A stretch of DNA of 64,000 nucleotides, taken from the NCBI RefSeq assembly GCF_047601505.1, contig NZ_JASGJD010000001.1, positions 3,100,001 to 3,164,000 of the forward strand, given 5' to 3'. Below, in pieces: positions 34,474 to 43,287 of the stretch. The translations under genes were made by a program, and so were the position numbers. This stretch comes from Cloacibacterium sp047601505 (GTDB lineage: Bacteria > Bacteroidota > Bacteroidia > Flavobacteriales > Weeksellaceae). Numbering within the stretch: the stretch's first letter is position 1; every line of letters starts with the position of its first letter. The notes beneath the pieces are model-generated. The model was not told the origin of the DNA and searched no databases. It saw only the letters and a program-made list of their open reading frames with translations.

Positions 34474-35145
34474 TTATTTAAAATATTCAACACCATTTTT
34501 GAAAATATTGTGATAATTGGCTGTTGGGATATTCTTGAACAATCCGTTTGTAAAACGTTCCGGATGCCCCATTCTACCAAAAATTTTACCACTTCCGCTG
34601 GTAATTCCTTCAATCCCGAAAAGAGAATTATTAGGATTGAAAGGCATACCGTGAGCTATATTTCCGTCCGCATCAATATACTGTGTTGCTACTTGTCCTT
34701 TTTTATACAAATCTAAAAGCACTTCTTCGTTTGCCATAAATCTACCTTCGCCATGAGAAATCGGAATGGTATAAACATCGCCTTTCATCCCTTTCAACCA
34801 AGGAGAATCATCGTTAATTACTTTTACATCTACCATCTGAGAAATATGCCTTCCAATAGCGTTGTGCGCAAGAGTTGGAGAAGTTTCGTCCAAATCTCTA
34901 ATTTCACCATAAGGAAGCAAACCAGATTTTACCAAAGCTTGAAAACCGTTGCAAATTCCCAAAATCATTCCGTCTCTAGAAAGCAATTCGTGAACTGCAT
35001 TTTTCATCTTTTCATTCTTCAAAACATTCACAATAAACTTAGCCGAACCATCCGGTTCATCACCTGCAGAAAAGCCTCCAGAGAACACTAAAATTTGTGA
35101 CTGTTTAATTTTTTCAACCCAAGCTTCAATACTTTCTTCAAGCAA
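34474..35145 (-). CDS. purL: PurL C-terminal glutaminase part (frameshifted from the upstream frame)
   Basis: 223 residues if read from the TTG at 35145. This is the class I glutamine amidotransferase domain of the large single-chain PurL: nucleophile Cys65 in ILGICNGFQALV, His in ISHGEGRF, and GRMGHPERF near the end. In frame, codons continue upstream as KNLTHQLLEES, the natural continuation of the interdomain segment, with no proper start codon. So this is the tail of purL put out of frame by one extra base, not a separate purQ. Together the two frames make about 1230 residues, the length expected for one intact enzyme. Either an assembly indel or a real mutation. Confidence 0.88.
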   Translation of the reverse strand: MLEESIEAWVEKIKQSQILVFSGGFSAGDEPDGSAKFIVNVLKNEKMKNAVHELLSRDGMILGICNGFQALVKSGLLPYGEIRDLDETSPTLAHNAIGRHISQMVDVKVINDDSPWLKGMKGDVYTIPISHGEGRFMANEEVLLDLYKKGQVATQYIDADGNIAHGMPFNPNNSLFGIEGITSGSGKIFGRMGHPERFTNGLFKNIPTANYHNIFKNGVEYFK

Positions 35146-38100
35146 CTGATGAGTTAAATTTTTCAGAAGGTAAACTATCTACTAATGCACCTTCTTTTCT
35201 GAAAGCATTTTGCGTTTCGTACTCGCAATTGGTTCCAGGAAAAATTGGAGCAAAAACTCTAGATGTTCCAATTTTATGAGAAATGATATTGATTGATTTT
35301 TTCTCCGTTCCGTTTTGATTTTCATCAAAATTAACTACAATTTTATCTTTTTCTTTGGTTGGAAACAAATTTTTAAACGTTCCTGAATTTACTTCAAGTA
35401 ATTTTTCAATATTGAATTCTAAATTACTGATTTTGATAATTTTTGAATTTTTAACCTCACCTATTAATCGAAGTAAATCTGTATCTAATTTCTCTGTAGA
35501 TTCTATCACTAAACCTCCAATATTCTTTTCGAGTAAAAGTTTTTCGTCAATAGAAATTTCAGCGCCAAGAAGATTACCAAAACTCATTTTTGCAACCGCA
35601 ACGGCAACTCCTCCATCTTTAACCGTTTTCACAGAAACAATTTTTTTCTTCTGAATTCCTTCGTAAATATAATCAAAAACTTTAATTAAACTCTCGTAAT
35701 TTGGCAATCCGTTTTCTTGAACTTGATGTTCGAAATGATAAATAAAATTCCCTGTTTTTTTAAACTCCGGAGAAATAGTGTTTAATTTTTTACCATCAGC
35801 ACAAGCAAAGGAAATTAACGTAGGAGGAACGTTAATATCTTGATACGTTCCACTCATAGAATCCTTACCTCCAATCGCTGCCAAACCAAGGTTCATTTGC
35901 GCATCATAAGCTCCCAAAATTGAGGCTAAAGGCTTGCCCCATTTTTCAGGATTATTGCCTAATTTTTCGAAATACTCCTGAAAACTCAATCTAATATTTC
36001 TAAAATTACCGCCCATAGCCACGATTTTAGCTACAGATTCTACCACAGCCAAACTTGCACCTACCATAGAATTTTGCTTCGAAATTTCAGCATCAAAACC
36101 CCAACTTGCATAAGACACTGTTTCTACATTTTCTGCATGTAAGATTGGTAATGTTTGCACACAACCTTCAGTTTCTGTAGTTTGATATTTACCTCCAAAA
36201 GGAAGTGCAACCGTAGTGGCTCCCACCGTAGAATCGAACATTTCTACCAATCCTTTTTGAGAAGCTACATTTTTATCAGCTAAAATTTTGTAGAAATTCT
36301 CTTCATTAAATTCAATAGAATTTAAGTTAATTTCCTGTAAATGAGAGACTTTAGCATCTTGTTTCTTTGCACAACCACTTGTATCGAGAAAAGCTCTGCT
36401 CAAATCCACAATTTTTTGTCCGTTCCAGAACATTTGCATTCTTCCGCTATCTGTAACTTTAGCTACTTCTACCGCTTTTATATTTTCGGCTTCACAAAAT
36501 TTGATAAATTTTTCTTTTTCGTGAGCTTCAATTACCACCGCCATTCTTTCCTGAGACTCAGAAATAGCGAGTTCGGTTCCATTCAAACCTTCGTATTTCA
36601 AAGGTAAAATATCAAGGTTAATTTCCAGTGAATCAGCAATTTCACCAATCGCTACAGAAACTCCACCTGCTCCGAAATCGTTAGATTTTTTAATCAATTT
36701 CGTTACTTCAGGATTTCTAAAAAGTCTCTGAATTTTACGCTCTTCTACCGCATTTCCTTTCTGCACTTCCGAACTCATCGTATGTATAGAAGTTTCGTCT
36801 TGCTCTTTAGAACTTCCCGTTGCTCCACCTACTCCATCTCTGCCTGTAGCTCCACCCAAAACAATTACCACATCGCCAACTGCTGGTTTTTCTCTTCTCA
36901 CCCAATCTTTTGGAACAGCACCCGTAACGAAACCAACCTCCATTCTCTTCGCTTTATAACCTTCGTCATAAATTTCAGAAACGTGAGTCGTCGCCAAACC
37001 AATTTGATTTCCGTAAGAAGAATATCCATTTGCCGCTTGTTTAGAAATAGTTCTTTGTGGCAATTTACCCGGTAAAGTTTCAGAAATAGGCTCTAAAACA
37101 TCTGCAGCACCCGTCAATCTCATTGCTTGGAAAACAAAAGCTCTACCAGACAAAGGATCTCTTATTGCACCACCCAAACAAGTAGAAGCACCACCAAAAG
37201 GTTCAATTTCTGTAGGGTGATTGTGCGTTTCGTTTTTAAATAACAAATACCAAGGTTCTTTTTTGCCATCAAATTCAGCTTCTATTTCTATAGTACAAGC
37301 GTTAATTTCATCAGAAACCACCAAGTTTTCTAGCTTACCTGTTTTTCGGAAATATCTTGCGCAAACCGTAGCTAAATCCATCAAAGAAATAGGTTTAGCT
37401 TCTCTTCCTAAGAATTTTCTTTTTTCTAAATAATCGTTGAATATTTTTTCTAAAGTTTCTTTAAATGCGCCTTCAAACTGAATATCTGTCAATTCTGTTT
37501 CGAAAGTTGTATGACGACAGTGGTCGCTCCAATAGGTATCAAGAACTTTAAGTTCGGTTTCTGTAGGATTTCTATTTTCAGATTTAAAATAATCTTGAAT
37601 AAATTCTAAATCATCAAAACCAAAAGCAAAACCATGATTATTGTAAAAATCGTTAAGTTGCTCTGTTGTAAAATCATTAAAATCTGTATAAATTTTAACT
37701 TTATCTGGCGTTTCTTCGGCTGGAATTTGAAGAATTTCTAAATTTTTCTCTTGAGATTCTACTTTATTAATGAGTAAATCTTTAATTTTTAACAAATCTG
37801 AAACTTCAACTCCTTGCAATTCTATCAATTTACCACTTCTTACGGTAGAATTCTCAACACCAGTAAGTAAAGCGATACATTGCTGAGCAGAATCTGCTCT
37901 TTGGTCGTATTGACCGGGAAGAAATTCCGTGGCAAAATGTAGATTTTTAGCAGGATTTTCGGTGTGAAGAATATCTACAACCGGATCTACAAAAGTATTG
38001 TTGACTACTTTTTCGAAATCGCCTTCTTTCAAACCGAAAATATCATAGATATTATAAACTTTCACCGATTGAATGTTCGGCAAAATAGATTTGATTTCAT

Positions 38101-38164
38101 TTAAAATTTTAGGACTTTCTACATCGAAAACTCCTCTTTTTTCTACGAAAATTCTTCTTTTCAT
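35138..38164 (-). CDS. purL: Phosphoribosylformylglycinamidine synthase PurL, N-terminal and synthase domains (frameshifted)
   Basis: 1008 residues. FGAM synthase converts FGAR, glutamine and ATP to FGAM, the fourth purine step. The N-terminal domain starts MKRRIFVEKRGVFDVESP. The linker and first catalytic half have SDHCRHTTFET and KNETHNHPTEIEPFGGASTCLGG; the second half has GATGRDGVGGATGSS, NDFGAGGVSVAIGE and IGGKDSMSG. The frame enters the glutaminase domain (RVFAPIFPGTNCEYETQNAF) and then ends early at the TGA 35140-35138, after SLPSEKFNSSVA. The missing glutaminase domain continues in the +1 frame at 34474-35145. A run of five A (minus strand, 35163-35159) just before the break is a plausible indel site. 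As sequenced, the enzyme would lack glutamine-dependent activity. Confidence 0.93.
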   Translation of the reverse strand: MKRRIFVEKRGVFDVESPKILNEIKSILPNIQSVKVYNIYDIFGLKEGDFEKVVNNTFVDPVVDILHTENPAKNLHFATEFLPGQYDQRADSAQQCIALLTGVENSTVRSGKLIELQGVEVSDLLKIKDLLINKVESQEKNLEILQIPAEETPDKVKIYTDFNDFTTEQLNDFYNNHGFAFGFDDLEFIQDYFKSENRNPTETELKVLDTYWSDHCRHTTFETELTDIQFEGAFKETLEKIFNDYLEKRKFLGREAKPISLMDLATVCARYFRKTGKLENLVVSDEINACTIEIEAEFDGKKEPWYLLFKNETHNHPTEIEPFGGASTCLGGAIRDPLSGRAFVFQAMRLTGAADVLEPISETLPGKLPQRTISKQAANGYSSYGNQIGLATTHVSEIYDEGYKAKRMEVGFVTGAVPKDWVRREKPAVGDVVIVLGGATGRDGVGGATGSSKEQDETSIHTMSSEVQKGNAVEERKIQRLFRNPEVTKLIKKSNDFGAGGVSVAIGEIADSLEINLDILPLKYEGLNGTELAISESQERMAVVIEAHEKEKFIKFCEAENIKAVEVAKVTDSGRMQMFWNGQKIVDLSRAFLDTSGCAKKQDAKVSHLQEINLNSIEFNEENFYKILADKNVASQKGLVEMFDSTVGATTVALPFGGKYQTTETEGCVQTLPILHAENVETVSYASWGFDAEISKQNSMVGASLAVVESVAKIVAMGGNFRNIRLSFQEYFEKLGNNPEKWGKPLASILGAYDAQMNLGLAAIGGKDSMSGTYQDINVPPTLISFACADGKKLNTISPEFKKTGNFIYHFEHQVQENGLPNYESLIKVFDYIYEGIQKKKIVSVKTVKDGGVAVAVAKMSFGNLLGAEISIDEKLLLEKNIGGLVIESTEKLDTDLLRLIGEVKNSKIIKISNLEFNIEKLLEVNSGTFKNLFPTKEKDKIVVNFDENQNGTEKKSINIISHKIGTSRVFAPIFPGTNCEYETQNAFRKEGALVDSLPSEKFNSSVA

Positions 38165-38171
38165 AAATTAG

Positions 38172-38227
38172 ATTTGAGATTTGAAATTTGAAGTTTGACC
38201 TTTTAAATCAATTTCAAAATTTCAAAT
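38172..38227. repeat. Heptamer repeats with an inverted copy upstream of purL
   Basis: ATTTGAG, ATTTGAA, ATTTGAA, GTTTGAC (38172-38199, period 7). TTTCAAAATTTCAAAT at 38212-38227 is nearly the reverse complement. It stands eight bases before the purL start. Confidence 0.55.
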
Positions 38228-38245
38228 AATTAATTTCAAATTAAA

Positions 38246-38273
38246 CAAAAAATGCAGACACAATTGCCTGCAT
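38246..38273 (-). terminator. Possible terminator after purB
   Basis: ATGCAG (38252-38257) pairs with CTGCAT (38268-38273). On the minus strand TTTTTTGTTT follows. It is only 6 bp, so partial read-through into purL is likely. Confidence 0.5.
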
Positions 38274-38277
38274 AAAA

Positions 38278-39705
38278 TTATACTTTTAAATCTGATTCTA
38301 AACCAATTAAGTGTTGATATTTTTCAACAATCGGAGAGATTTCATTCTTTACAAACTCCACAGTTTGTATTGGAGCGAAGCCGATGAAATTTTTAGGGTC
38401 TAAAACTTCTTGCAATTTCGATTTGTCTAGCTTCAAAGAATCGTCATTCATTATCCTTTCGATTAAATCGTTTTCTTTGCCTTCCATTTTCACCTTTTTC
38501 GAGGCTTCCATAGAATGAACACGAATAATCTCGTGAATTTCCTGTCGGTCTCCACCCGCTTTCACTTCTTCCATGATAATGTATTCGGTCGCCATAAACG
38601 GAAGTTCTTCCATAATATGTTTATGAATTCTGTTTTCATAAACCACAATTCCGTTCATAATGTTGTTCCAAATCAAAAGAACTGCATCTACTGCTAAAAA
38701 TGCTTGTGGAATCGTCAACCTTTTGTTCGCCGAATCATCTAAAGTTCTTTCAAACCATTGCGTTGCAGCTACCATTGCTGAAGAATTCTGAAGTGAAATA
38801 ACGAATTTTGACAATGCTGAAATTCTTTCAGAACGCATCGGATTACGTTTATAAGCCATTGCAGATGAACCGATTTGATTTTTTTCGAACGGTTCTTCTA
38901 TTTCTTTAAGATTTTGCAAAAGTCTTAAATCGTTGGTAAATTTATGTGCAGATTGAGCAATGTTTGACAATAAAGACAAAACTTTTGCATCAATTTTTCT
39001 ATCGTAAGTTTGACCAGAAACGCCAAAAACTTTCTCGAAACCGAAACGTTTTGACAATTCTTTATCTAAATGTTGAACTTTAGCATAATCTCCGTCAAAA
39101 AGTTCTAAGAAACTTGCGGCAGTTCCCGTAGTTCCTTTTACACCTCTAAATCTTAAAGTTTCTAAGAAAAATTCTAATTCTTCGAAATCTAAAAGCAAAG
39201 ATTGCAACCAAAGTGTAGCTCTTTTCCCAACTGTAGTTAATTGTGCCGGTTGAAAGTGCGTGAAACCAAGAGTTGGCAAATCTTTGTATTGAATGGCAAA
39301 ATCTGAAAGATTTTTGATAACATTTACCAATTGCTTTCTGATAATTTGAAGACCATCTCTAATTTGAATTAAATCTGTATTATCTCCCACAAAAGCCGAA
39401 GTAGCACCTAAGTGAATAATCGGTTTTGCAGCTGGAGCTACGTCTCCATAAGCGTGAACGTGAGCCATCACATCGTGACGAAACTTTTTCTCGTATTCTG
39501 CAGCTTTTTGATAATCAATATTGTCGGCTTGCTCTTTCAATTGAGAAATTTGTTCGTCTGAAATTTCAAGACCTAGGTCTTTTTCTATCTCAGCAAGAGC
39601 AATCCAGAGTTTTCGCCAGGTTTGAAACTTGTTATCCGGCGAGAAATTAAAGAGCATTTCTGCACTGGAATAGCGTTCTTCCAATGGATTTTTGTAGGAA
39701 TTCAT
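38278..39705 (-). CDS. purB: Adenylosuccinate lyase
   Basis: 475 residues, matching the longer flavobacterial PurB. It acts twice in purine synthesis, splitting SAICAR and adenylosuccinate with release of fumarate. Motifs: HLGATSAFVGDNTDL, TLGFTHFQPAQLTTVGKRA and the superfamily signature GSSAMAYKRNPMRSE, whose mobile loop holds the catalytic Ser. All are intact. First gene of the minus-strand pur cluster, with a full-match promoter at 39736-39766. A weak hairpin separates it from purL. Confidence 0.96.
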   Translation of the reverse strand: MNSYKNPLEERYSSAEMLFNFSPDNKFQTWRKLWIALAEIEKDLGLEISDEQISQLKEQADNIDYQKAAEYEKKFRHDVMAHVHAYGDVAPAAKPIIHLGATSAFVGDNTDLIQIRDGLQIIRKQLVNVIKNLSDFAIQYKDLPTLGFTHFQPAQLTTVGKRATLWLQSLLLDFEELEFFLETLRFRGVKGTTGTAASFLELFDGDYAKVQHLDKELSKRFGFEKVFGVSGQTYDRKIDAKVLSLLSNIAQSAHKFTNDLRLLQNLKEIEEPFEKNQIGSSAMAYKRNPMRSERISALSKFVISLQNSSAMVAATQWFERTLDDSANKRLTIPQAFLAVDAVLLIWNNIMNGIVVYENRIHKHIMEELPFMATEYIIMEEVKAGGDRQEIHEIIRVHSMEASKKVKMEGKENDLIERIMNDDSLKLDKSKLQEVLDPKNFIGFAPIQTVEFVKNEISPIVEKYQHLIGLESDLKV

Positions 39706-39735
39706 TTTACTTTTTTAGATTTACTTTTCAAGATG

Positions 39736-39766
39736 CAAAAATACATTTTTTTGAAGAATTCTCAAA
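39736..39766 (-). promoter_or_regulatory. Promoter of purB
   Basis: Minus strand: TTTG (39766-39763), 19 bases, TATTTTTG (39743-39736) followed by C. Spacing and both boxes match the Bacteroidota consensus; the leader is about 25 nt. Confidence 0.65.
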
Positions 39767-39811
39767 TATTGTTTTCCACATTCGTAAGTTTTCTCTAAAT
39801 AAATCAAATAT

Positions 39812-40618
39812 TTACCTTCTTCCTTTAAAATATTTCATAGTGTCATAAACTCCAAAAACATGATCCATTATCCAATCGAAAATTGGAAGTGGCAAAATCC
39901 CTTGAGAAAGCCTTATAAACCAATACGGAAGTGGCATTGCTAAAATTTTTCTTTTATTTTCTATAGATTTTATAATTTTTTCGGCAGTTGGTTCTGGCTC
40001 TAAAATCGGAATTAATTTAGATTGTACCCCATCAAACATCCCTGTATTGATATAAAAAGGCATAATGGTAGTTACAGAAATATTCTTTTTAAGTTGCTCC
40101 ATTTCTAGTCTTAAACTATCACTCCAACCGTTTACAGCCCATTTTGAAGCGGCATAAACTGCCATTTTAGGATTTGAAATTAAACCCGCCGAAGAAGCAA
40201 TATTGCAAATAGCACCAGAATTTTCTTTCATCATTTCTGGTAAAAACTCTAACGTAACATGCATCAAAGCATTAGAGTTAATTAGCATTGTTTTTTGAAT
40301 ATCTTGATGTGTATTTTCGTGGAAATATTTCCCTACAACAATTCCTGCATTATTGATGAGAACATCAATCTTGCCAACTTCTGTTCTCACTTTTTGCGCG
40401 TAGATTTTAATTTCGTCTAAATTAGAAACATCAACTTTATAAATAAAAATAGGAATTCCTAATTTTGAAAACTCTTCTTTGGTTTTTGACAAACCTTCTT
40501 CGTTAATATCCCAAATTACCAAATGAGAAACGCCTCTTTCCAGAGATTTTCTTGCCATAATTTTGCCAATTCCGGAAGCTCCACCAGTTATTAAAAGTTT
40601 TTTATTCTTTAGTTCCAT
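39812..40618 (-). CDS. Short-chain dehydrogenase/reductase (SDR family)
   Basis: 268 residues of the classical SDR type. NAD(P) binding: ITGGASGIGKIMARK (TGxxxGxG) and LINNAGIVVG (NNAG). Catalysis: IASSAGL with the Ser, and YAASKWAVNGWS as the YxxxK pair (Tyr and Lys present). The C-terminal part (ILPLPIFDWIMDHVFGVYDTMKYFKGRR) resembles the membrane-associated SDRs acting on retinol- or steroid-like and fatty substrates. The divergent neighbour is an aldehyde dehydrogenase of the fatty-aldehyde type, so a lipid alcohol/aldehyde route is possible. That link is inferred from context only. Confidence 0.88.
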   Translation of the reverse strand: MELKNKKLLITGGASGIGKIMARKSLERGVSHLVIWDINEEGLSKTKEEFSKLGIPIFIYKVDVSNLDEIKIYAQKVRTEVGKIDVLINNAGIVVGKYFHENTHQDIQKTMLINSNALMHVTLEFLPEMMKENSGAICNIASSAGLISNPKMAVYAASKWAVNGWSDSLRLEMEQLKKNISVTTIMPFYINTGMFDGVQSKLIPILEPEPTAEKIIKSIENKRKILAMPLPYWFIRLSQGILPLPIFDWIMDHVFGVYDTMKYFKGRR

Positions 40619-40755
40619 AACTATTTATTTTTTTCTTTGACAATATACATTAGAAAAGCAATCAATTTTAATAAAATTTGAAAATATTATTATTTCCAAC
40701 ATAAAAATTCTAAAAATCCTCCAAAAATAACCTGCTTAAAATATTTGTTTTATTT

Positions 40756-40763
40756 TATCTTTG
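40756..40763 (+). promoter_or_regulatory. Predicted -7 box of the aldehyde dehydrogenase operon
   Basis: TATCTTTG lies 22 bp before the ATG. No -33 TTTG at the usual distance. Confidence 0.45.
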
Positions 40764-40785
40764 TGAAAATCAATACTTAAGAGTA

Positions 40786-42147
40786 ATGAATTACACCGAA
40801 ATTCTTCAAAGTCAAAAAACATTTTTTAATTCACACAAAACCAAAGATTTAAACTTTAGAAAAACTCAACTAAAGAAATTAAAGAATTTGATAAAAAAGC
40901 ACGAAAACCAACTTTACGAAGCCATTTATAAAGATTTCGGAAAATCTGAATTTGAAACGTTCGGTACAGAGATTTCTTTCATTTACAAAGACATTGATTA
41001 TTACTTAAAAAACTTAAATTCTCTTGCCAAACCTAAAAAAGTTAAAACAAACATTGTCAATCAATTAGGAAGCAGCAAAATCTACAGAGAACCACTTGGA
41101 AACTGCCTTGTAATTGGCGCATGGAATTATCCTTATCAATTAACTTTAACGCCCGTTGTTGCAGCAATTGCAGCAGGAAACACTTGCATCATAAAACCTA
41201 GTGAATTGCCCGAAAACACCATGAAAGCTATGGCGCAACTTATCAATGAAAATTTTGATTCTGCATTTCTTTATGTGGTAGAAGGCAGTGTGGAAGAAAC
41301 TACGGAGATTTTAAAATTGAGATTTGACAAAATTTTCTTCACCGGAAGTCCACGAGTTGGAAAAATTGTTTACCAAGCTGCTGCAGAACATCTTACGCCT
41401 GTAACTTTAGAATTGGGAGGAAAATCGCCTGCTTTTATTACCGAAAATGCAGATTTGGAAGTGGCAGCAAGAAGAATTGTTTGGGGAAAATTCATCAATG
41501 CAGGGCAAACGTGTATTGCACCAGATTATCTATACGTTCAGGAAAATGTAAAATCTAAATTTATAGAAATTCTGCTTTATGAAATCAAGAAAAGGAATTA
41601 CCACGAAAATGCTGAACATTTTTGTAAAATTATCAACGAAAGAAATTTTGACCGATTAGAAAAATTAATCAATAGAGAGAAACTTATTTTCGGAGGAGAA
41701 ACCCATCGTGAAAAAAGATATATCTCCCCTACCGTTTTAGACCATGTAACTTGGGAAGATGCGGTGATGCAAGAAGAAATTTTTGGTCCAATTTTACCAA
41801 TTCTTGTTTATAAAAATTTAGACGAAGCCATCCAAAAAGTGATTGAAGGAGAAAAACCTTTGTCTGCTTATATTTTTACTAATAATGCTAAAGAACAAAC
41901 AAAAATTTTAGAAAAACTAAGTTTTGGTGGCGCCTGTATCAATGACACTTTAATGCACATTAGCAATCATCATCTTCCTTTTGGAGGCGTAGGAAATTCG
42001 GGATTAGGAAACTATCATGGGAAATTTGGGTTTGATGCATTTTCTCACCAAAAAGCTATTTTAGACAAGTCCATTTACTTAGAACCAGAGCTGAAATATC
42101 CGCCATACACCGAAGGAAAGTTGAAAATTTTGAAAAAATTGTTGTAA
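40786..42147 (+). CDS. Aldehyde dehydrogenase, class 3 / fatty-aldehyde type
   Basis: 453 residues, shorter than class 1/2 enzymes and in the range of class 3 and fatty-aldehyde dehydrogenases. Motifs: NCLVIGAWNYPYQLTLTPVV (including the catalytic Asn), IKPSELPENT, FTGSPRVGKIVYQAAA (NAD-binding), general-base Glu in TLELGGKSPAF, nucleophile Cys in NAGQTCIAPDYLY, and EEIFGPILPIL. It oxidises an aldehyde to the acid with NAD(P). First of three overlapping plus-strand genes: its TAA shares a base with the next ATG (TAATG). The divergent SDR gene may supply or use the same aldehyde. Confidence 0.92.
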   Translation: MNYTEILQSQKTFFNSHKTKDLNFRKTQLKKLKNLIKKHENQLYEAIYKDFGKSEFETFGTEISFIYKDIDYYLKNLNSLAKPKKVKTNIVNQLGSSKIYREPLGNCLVIGAWNYPYQLTLTPVVAAIAAGNTCIIKPSELPENTMKAMAQLINENFDSAFLYVVEGSVEETTEILKLRFDKIFFTGSPRVGKIVYQAAAEHLTPVTLELGGKSPAFITENADLEVAARRIVWGKFINAGQTCIAPDYLYVQENVKSKFIEILLYEIKKRNYHENAEHFCKIINERNFDRLEKLINREKLIFGGETHREKRYISPTVLDHVTWEDAVMQEEIFGPILPILVYKNLDEAIQKVIEGEKPLSAYIFTNNAKEQTKILEKLSFGGACINDTLMHISNHHLPFGGVGNSGLGNYHGKFGFDAFSHQKAILDKSIYLEPELKYPPYTEGKLKILKKLL

Positions 42148-42446
42148 TGAAGATTATAAATATTAAAAACAAAGCTCTAAAAAGTGCATTTCTAACTGTT
42201 TTGTTTTATGTAATTTATTTTTTAACAAGTACTATTGCAGAACAATTTCAAAAATCCGGACCATGCAATCCCGGACTTGGAATGATTGTGTTATTATTTT
42301 TACCGATTATTACTGTTATATTACTAATATTCAATTTAATAAAATATTATTTTCAGCATAAACAATATTTAAAGTTTAGTATTTTTATCCATTTATTTGC
42401 TTTATTATTTTTCTTCTCTTTTTATATTTATGCAACAAATGTTTGA
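42147..42446 (+). CDS. Small hypothetical membrane protein
   Basis: 99 residues; I do not recognise a family. Three membrane helices are visible: AFLTVLFYVIYFLTSTIA, GMIVLLFLPIITVILLIFNLI and FSIFIHLFALLFFFSFYIYA. Between the first two is a short loop with GPCNPGLGM. The start overlaps the aldehyde dehydrogenase stop by one base. The end overlaps the start of the VanW-domain gene by 17 bases, so it is translated as part of this operon. Base composition is like its neighbours. The tight overlaps on both sides argue that it is a real gene. Confidence 0.65.
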   Translation: MKIINIKNKALKSAFLTVLFYVIYFLTSTIAEQFQKSGPCNPGLGMIVLLFLPIITVILLIFNLIKYYFQHKQYLKFSIFIHLFALLFFFSFYIYATNV

Positions 42447-43257
42447 ACTAGAAAAACCTTTGCTAAAAAATAATTTCCGAAGGAAGCTTGGGAAAGAGTA
42501 TTATATTCTGAAAAGAAAAGTTGATAATCTATTTTCAAAAGAAAAATTTGCAAAACAGCTTTCTGAAAATTTAGAAATAAACCAATCTGTTTTCAAACAT
42601 AGTTCTATGATTTTAAGACCATTGAAAGATGTAGAAATGTATCTTCAATTCAACAAAAAGAAAAATCTAGAACTGGCAATAAAGAAAATAAACAATACAA
42701 TAATTTATCCAAGCGAAACGTTCTCTTTGTGGAATTTAGTAGGAAAACCAACTGCCCAAAAAGGCTATTTAGAAGGTTTAATTCTGAACCAAGGAAAGAT
42801 AGAAAAAGGAATTGGTGGAGGTTTGTGTCAACTTGGGAACTTACTTTTTTGGATTTTCGCACATTCTCCACTTTTAATTACTGAAAGACATCGTCATTCT
42901 TTTGATGTTTTTCCTGATGTAAACAGAAAAGTTCCTTTTGGCACAGGAGCTACTTTATCTTACAATTACATAGATTTCAGAGTAAAAAATAATACTGAAA
43001 ATACTTTCAAAATTAAACTTTGGATTGAAAATGATTATCTTTTTGGGCAACTTTTTTCTCTAGAAAAACTAAATTCAACTTATAAAATTGAAGAAAAAAA
43101 CCACATTGTGAAACAACAATTTTGGGGAGGATATTCTCGTCATAACCAAATTTTCAAAATAGAAACCGATGAATTTGGAAACTCTACAGAAAGTTTATTG
43201 ATTGAAAATCATGCCTTAATGATGTACAATCCTTTCTTGGAAAACAAAAAAAGTTGA
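42430..43257 (+). CDS. VanW-domain protein
   Basis: 275 residues from the ATG at 42430 (MQQMFELEKP). An in-frame ATG at 42397 would add a hydrophobic run lying inside the preceding gene. The C-terminal half is a VanW domain: YPSETFSLWNLVGKPTAQKGY, GIGGGLCQLGNLLFWIFAHS, ERHRHSFDVFPDV and VPFGTGATLSYNYIDFRV. VanW is found in some vancomycin-resistance clusters, but its activity is unproven and the domain is widespread in bacteria without resistance. No other van gene is here, so resistance is not implied. No signal peptide is visible. It ends inside its terminator stem. Confidence 0.85.
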   Translation: MQQMFELEKPLLKNNFRRKLGKEYYILKRKVDNLFSKEKFAKQLSENLEINQSVFKHSSMILRPLKDVEMYLQFNKKKNLELAIKKINNTIIYPSETFSLWNLVGKPTAQKGYLEGLILNQGKIEKGIGGGLCQLGNLLFWIFAHSPLLITERHRHSFDVFPDVNRKVPFGTGATLSYNYIDFRVKNNTENTFKIKLWIENDYLFGQLFSLEKLNSTYKIEEKNHIVKQQFWGGYSRHNQIFKIETDEFGNSTESLLIENHALMMYNPFLENKKS

Positions 43258-43275
43258 AATTACTTTCAACTTTTT
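43248..43275. terminator. Bidirectional terminator between the VanW and thioredoxin-like genes
   Basis: AAAAAGTTGAAA/TTTCAACTTTTT, a perfect 12-bp stem with loop TTAC-type four bases and T runs on both strands. The VanW stop codon (43255-43257) is part of the stem. Confidence 0.85.
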
Positions 43276-43287
43276 CTTAATTTTAAA

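Noticed and set aside
35138..35145. Programmed +1 frameshift in purL, as in prfB
   Set aside because: The stop context GCT TGA lacks a slippery codon that would re-pair in the +1 frame and no Shine-Dalgarno-like stimulator is visible. An indel is simpler.
34474..35145. A separate purQ gene
   Set aside because: The frame continues upstream into PurL-type linker sequence, starts only with TTG, and there is no purS; the two frames add up to one large PurL.
42430..43257. Vancomycin-resistance gene cluster
   Set aside because: Only a VanW domain is present; vanA/B ligase, vanH, vanX and the vanRS regulators are absent.
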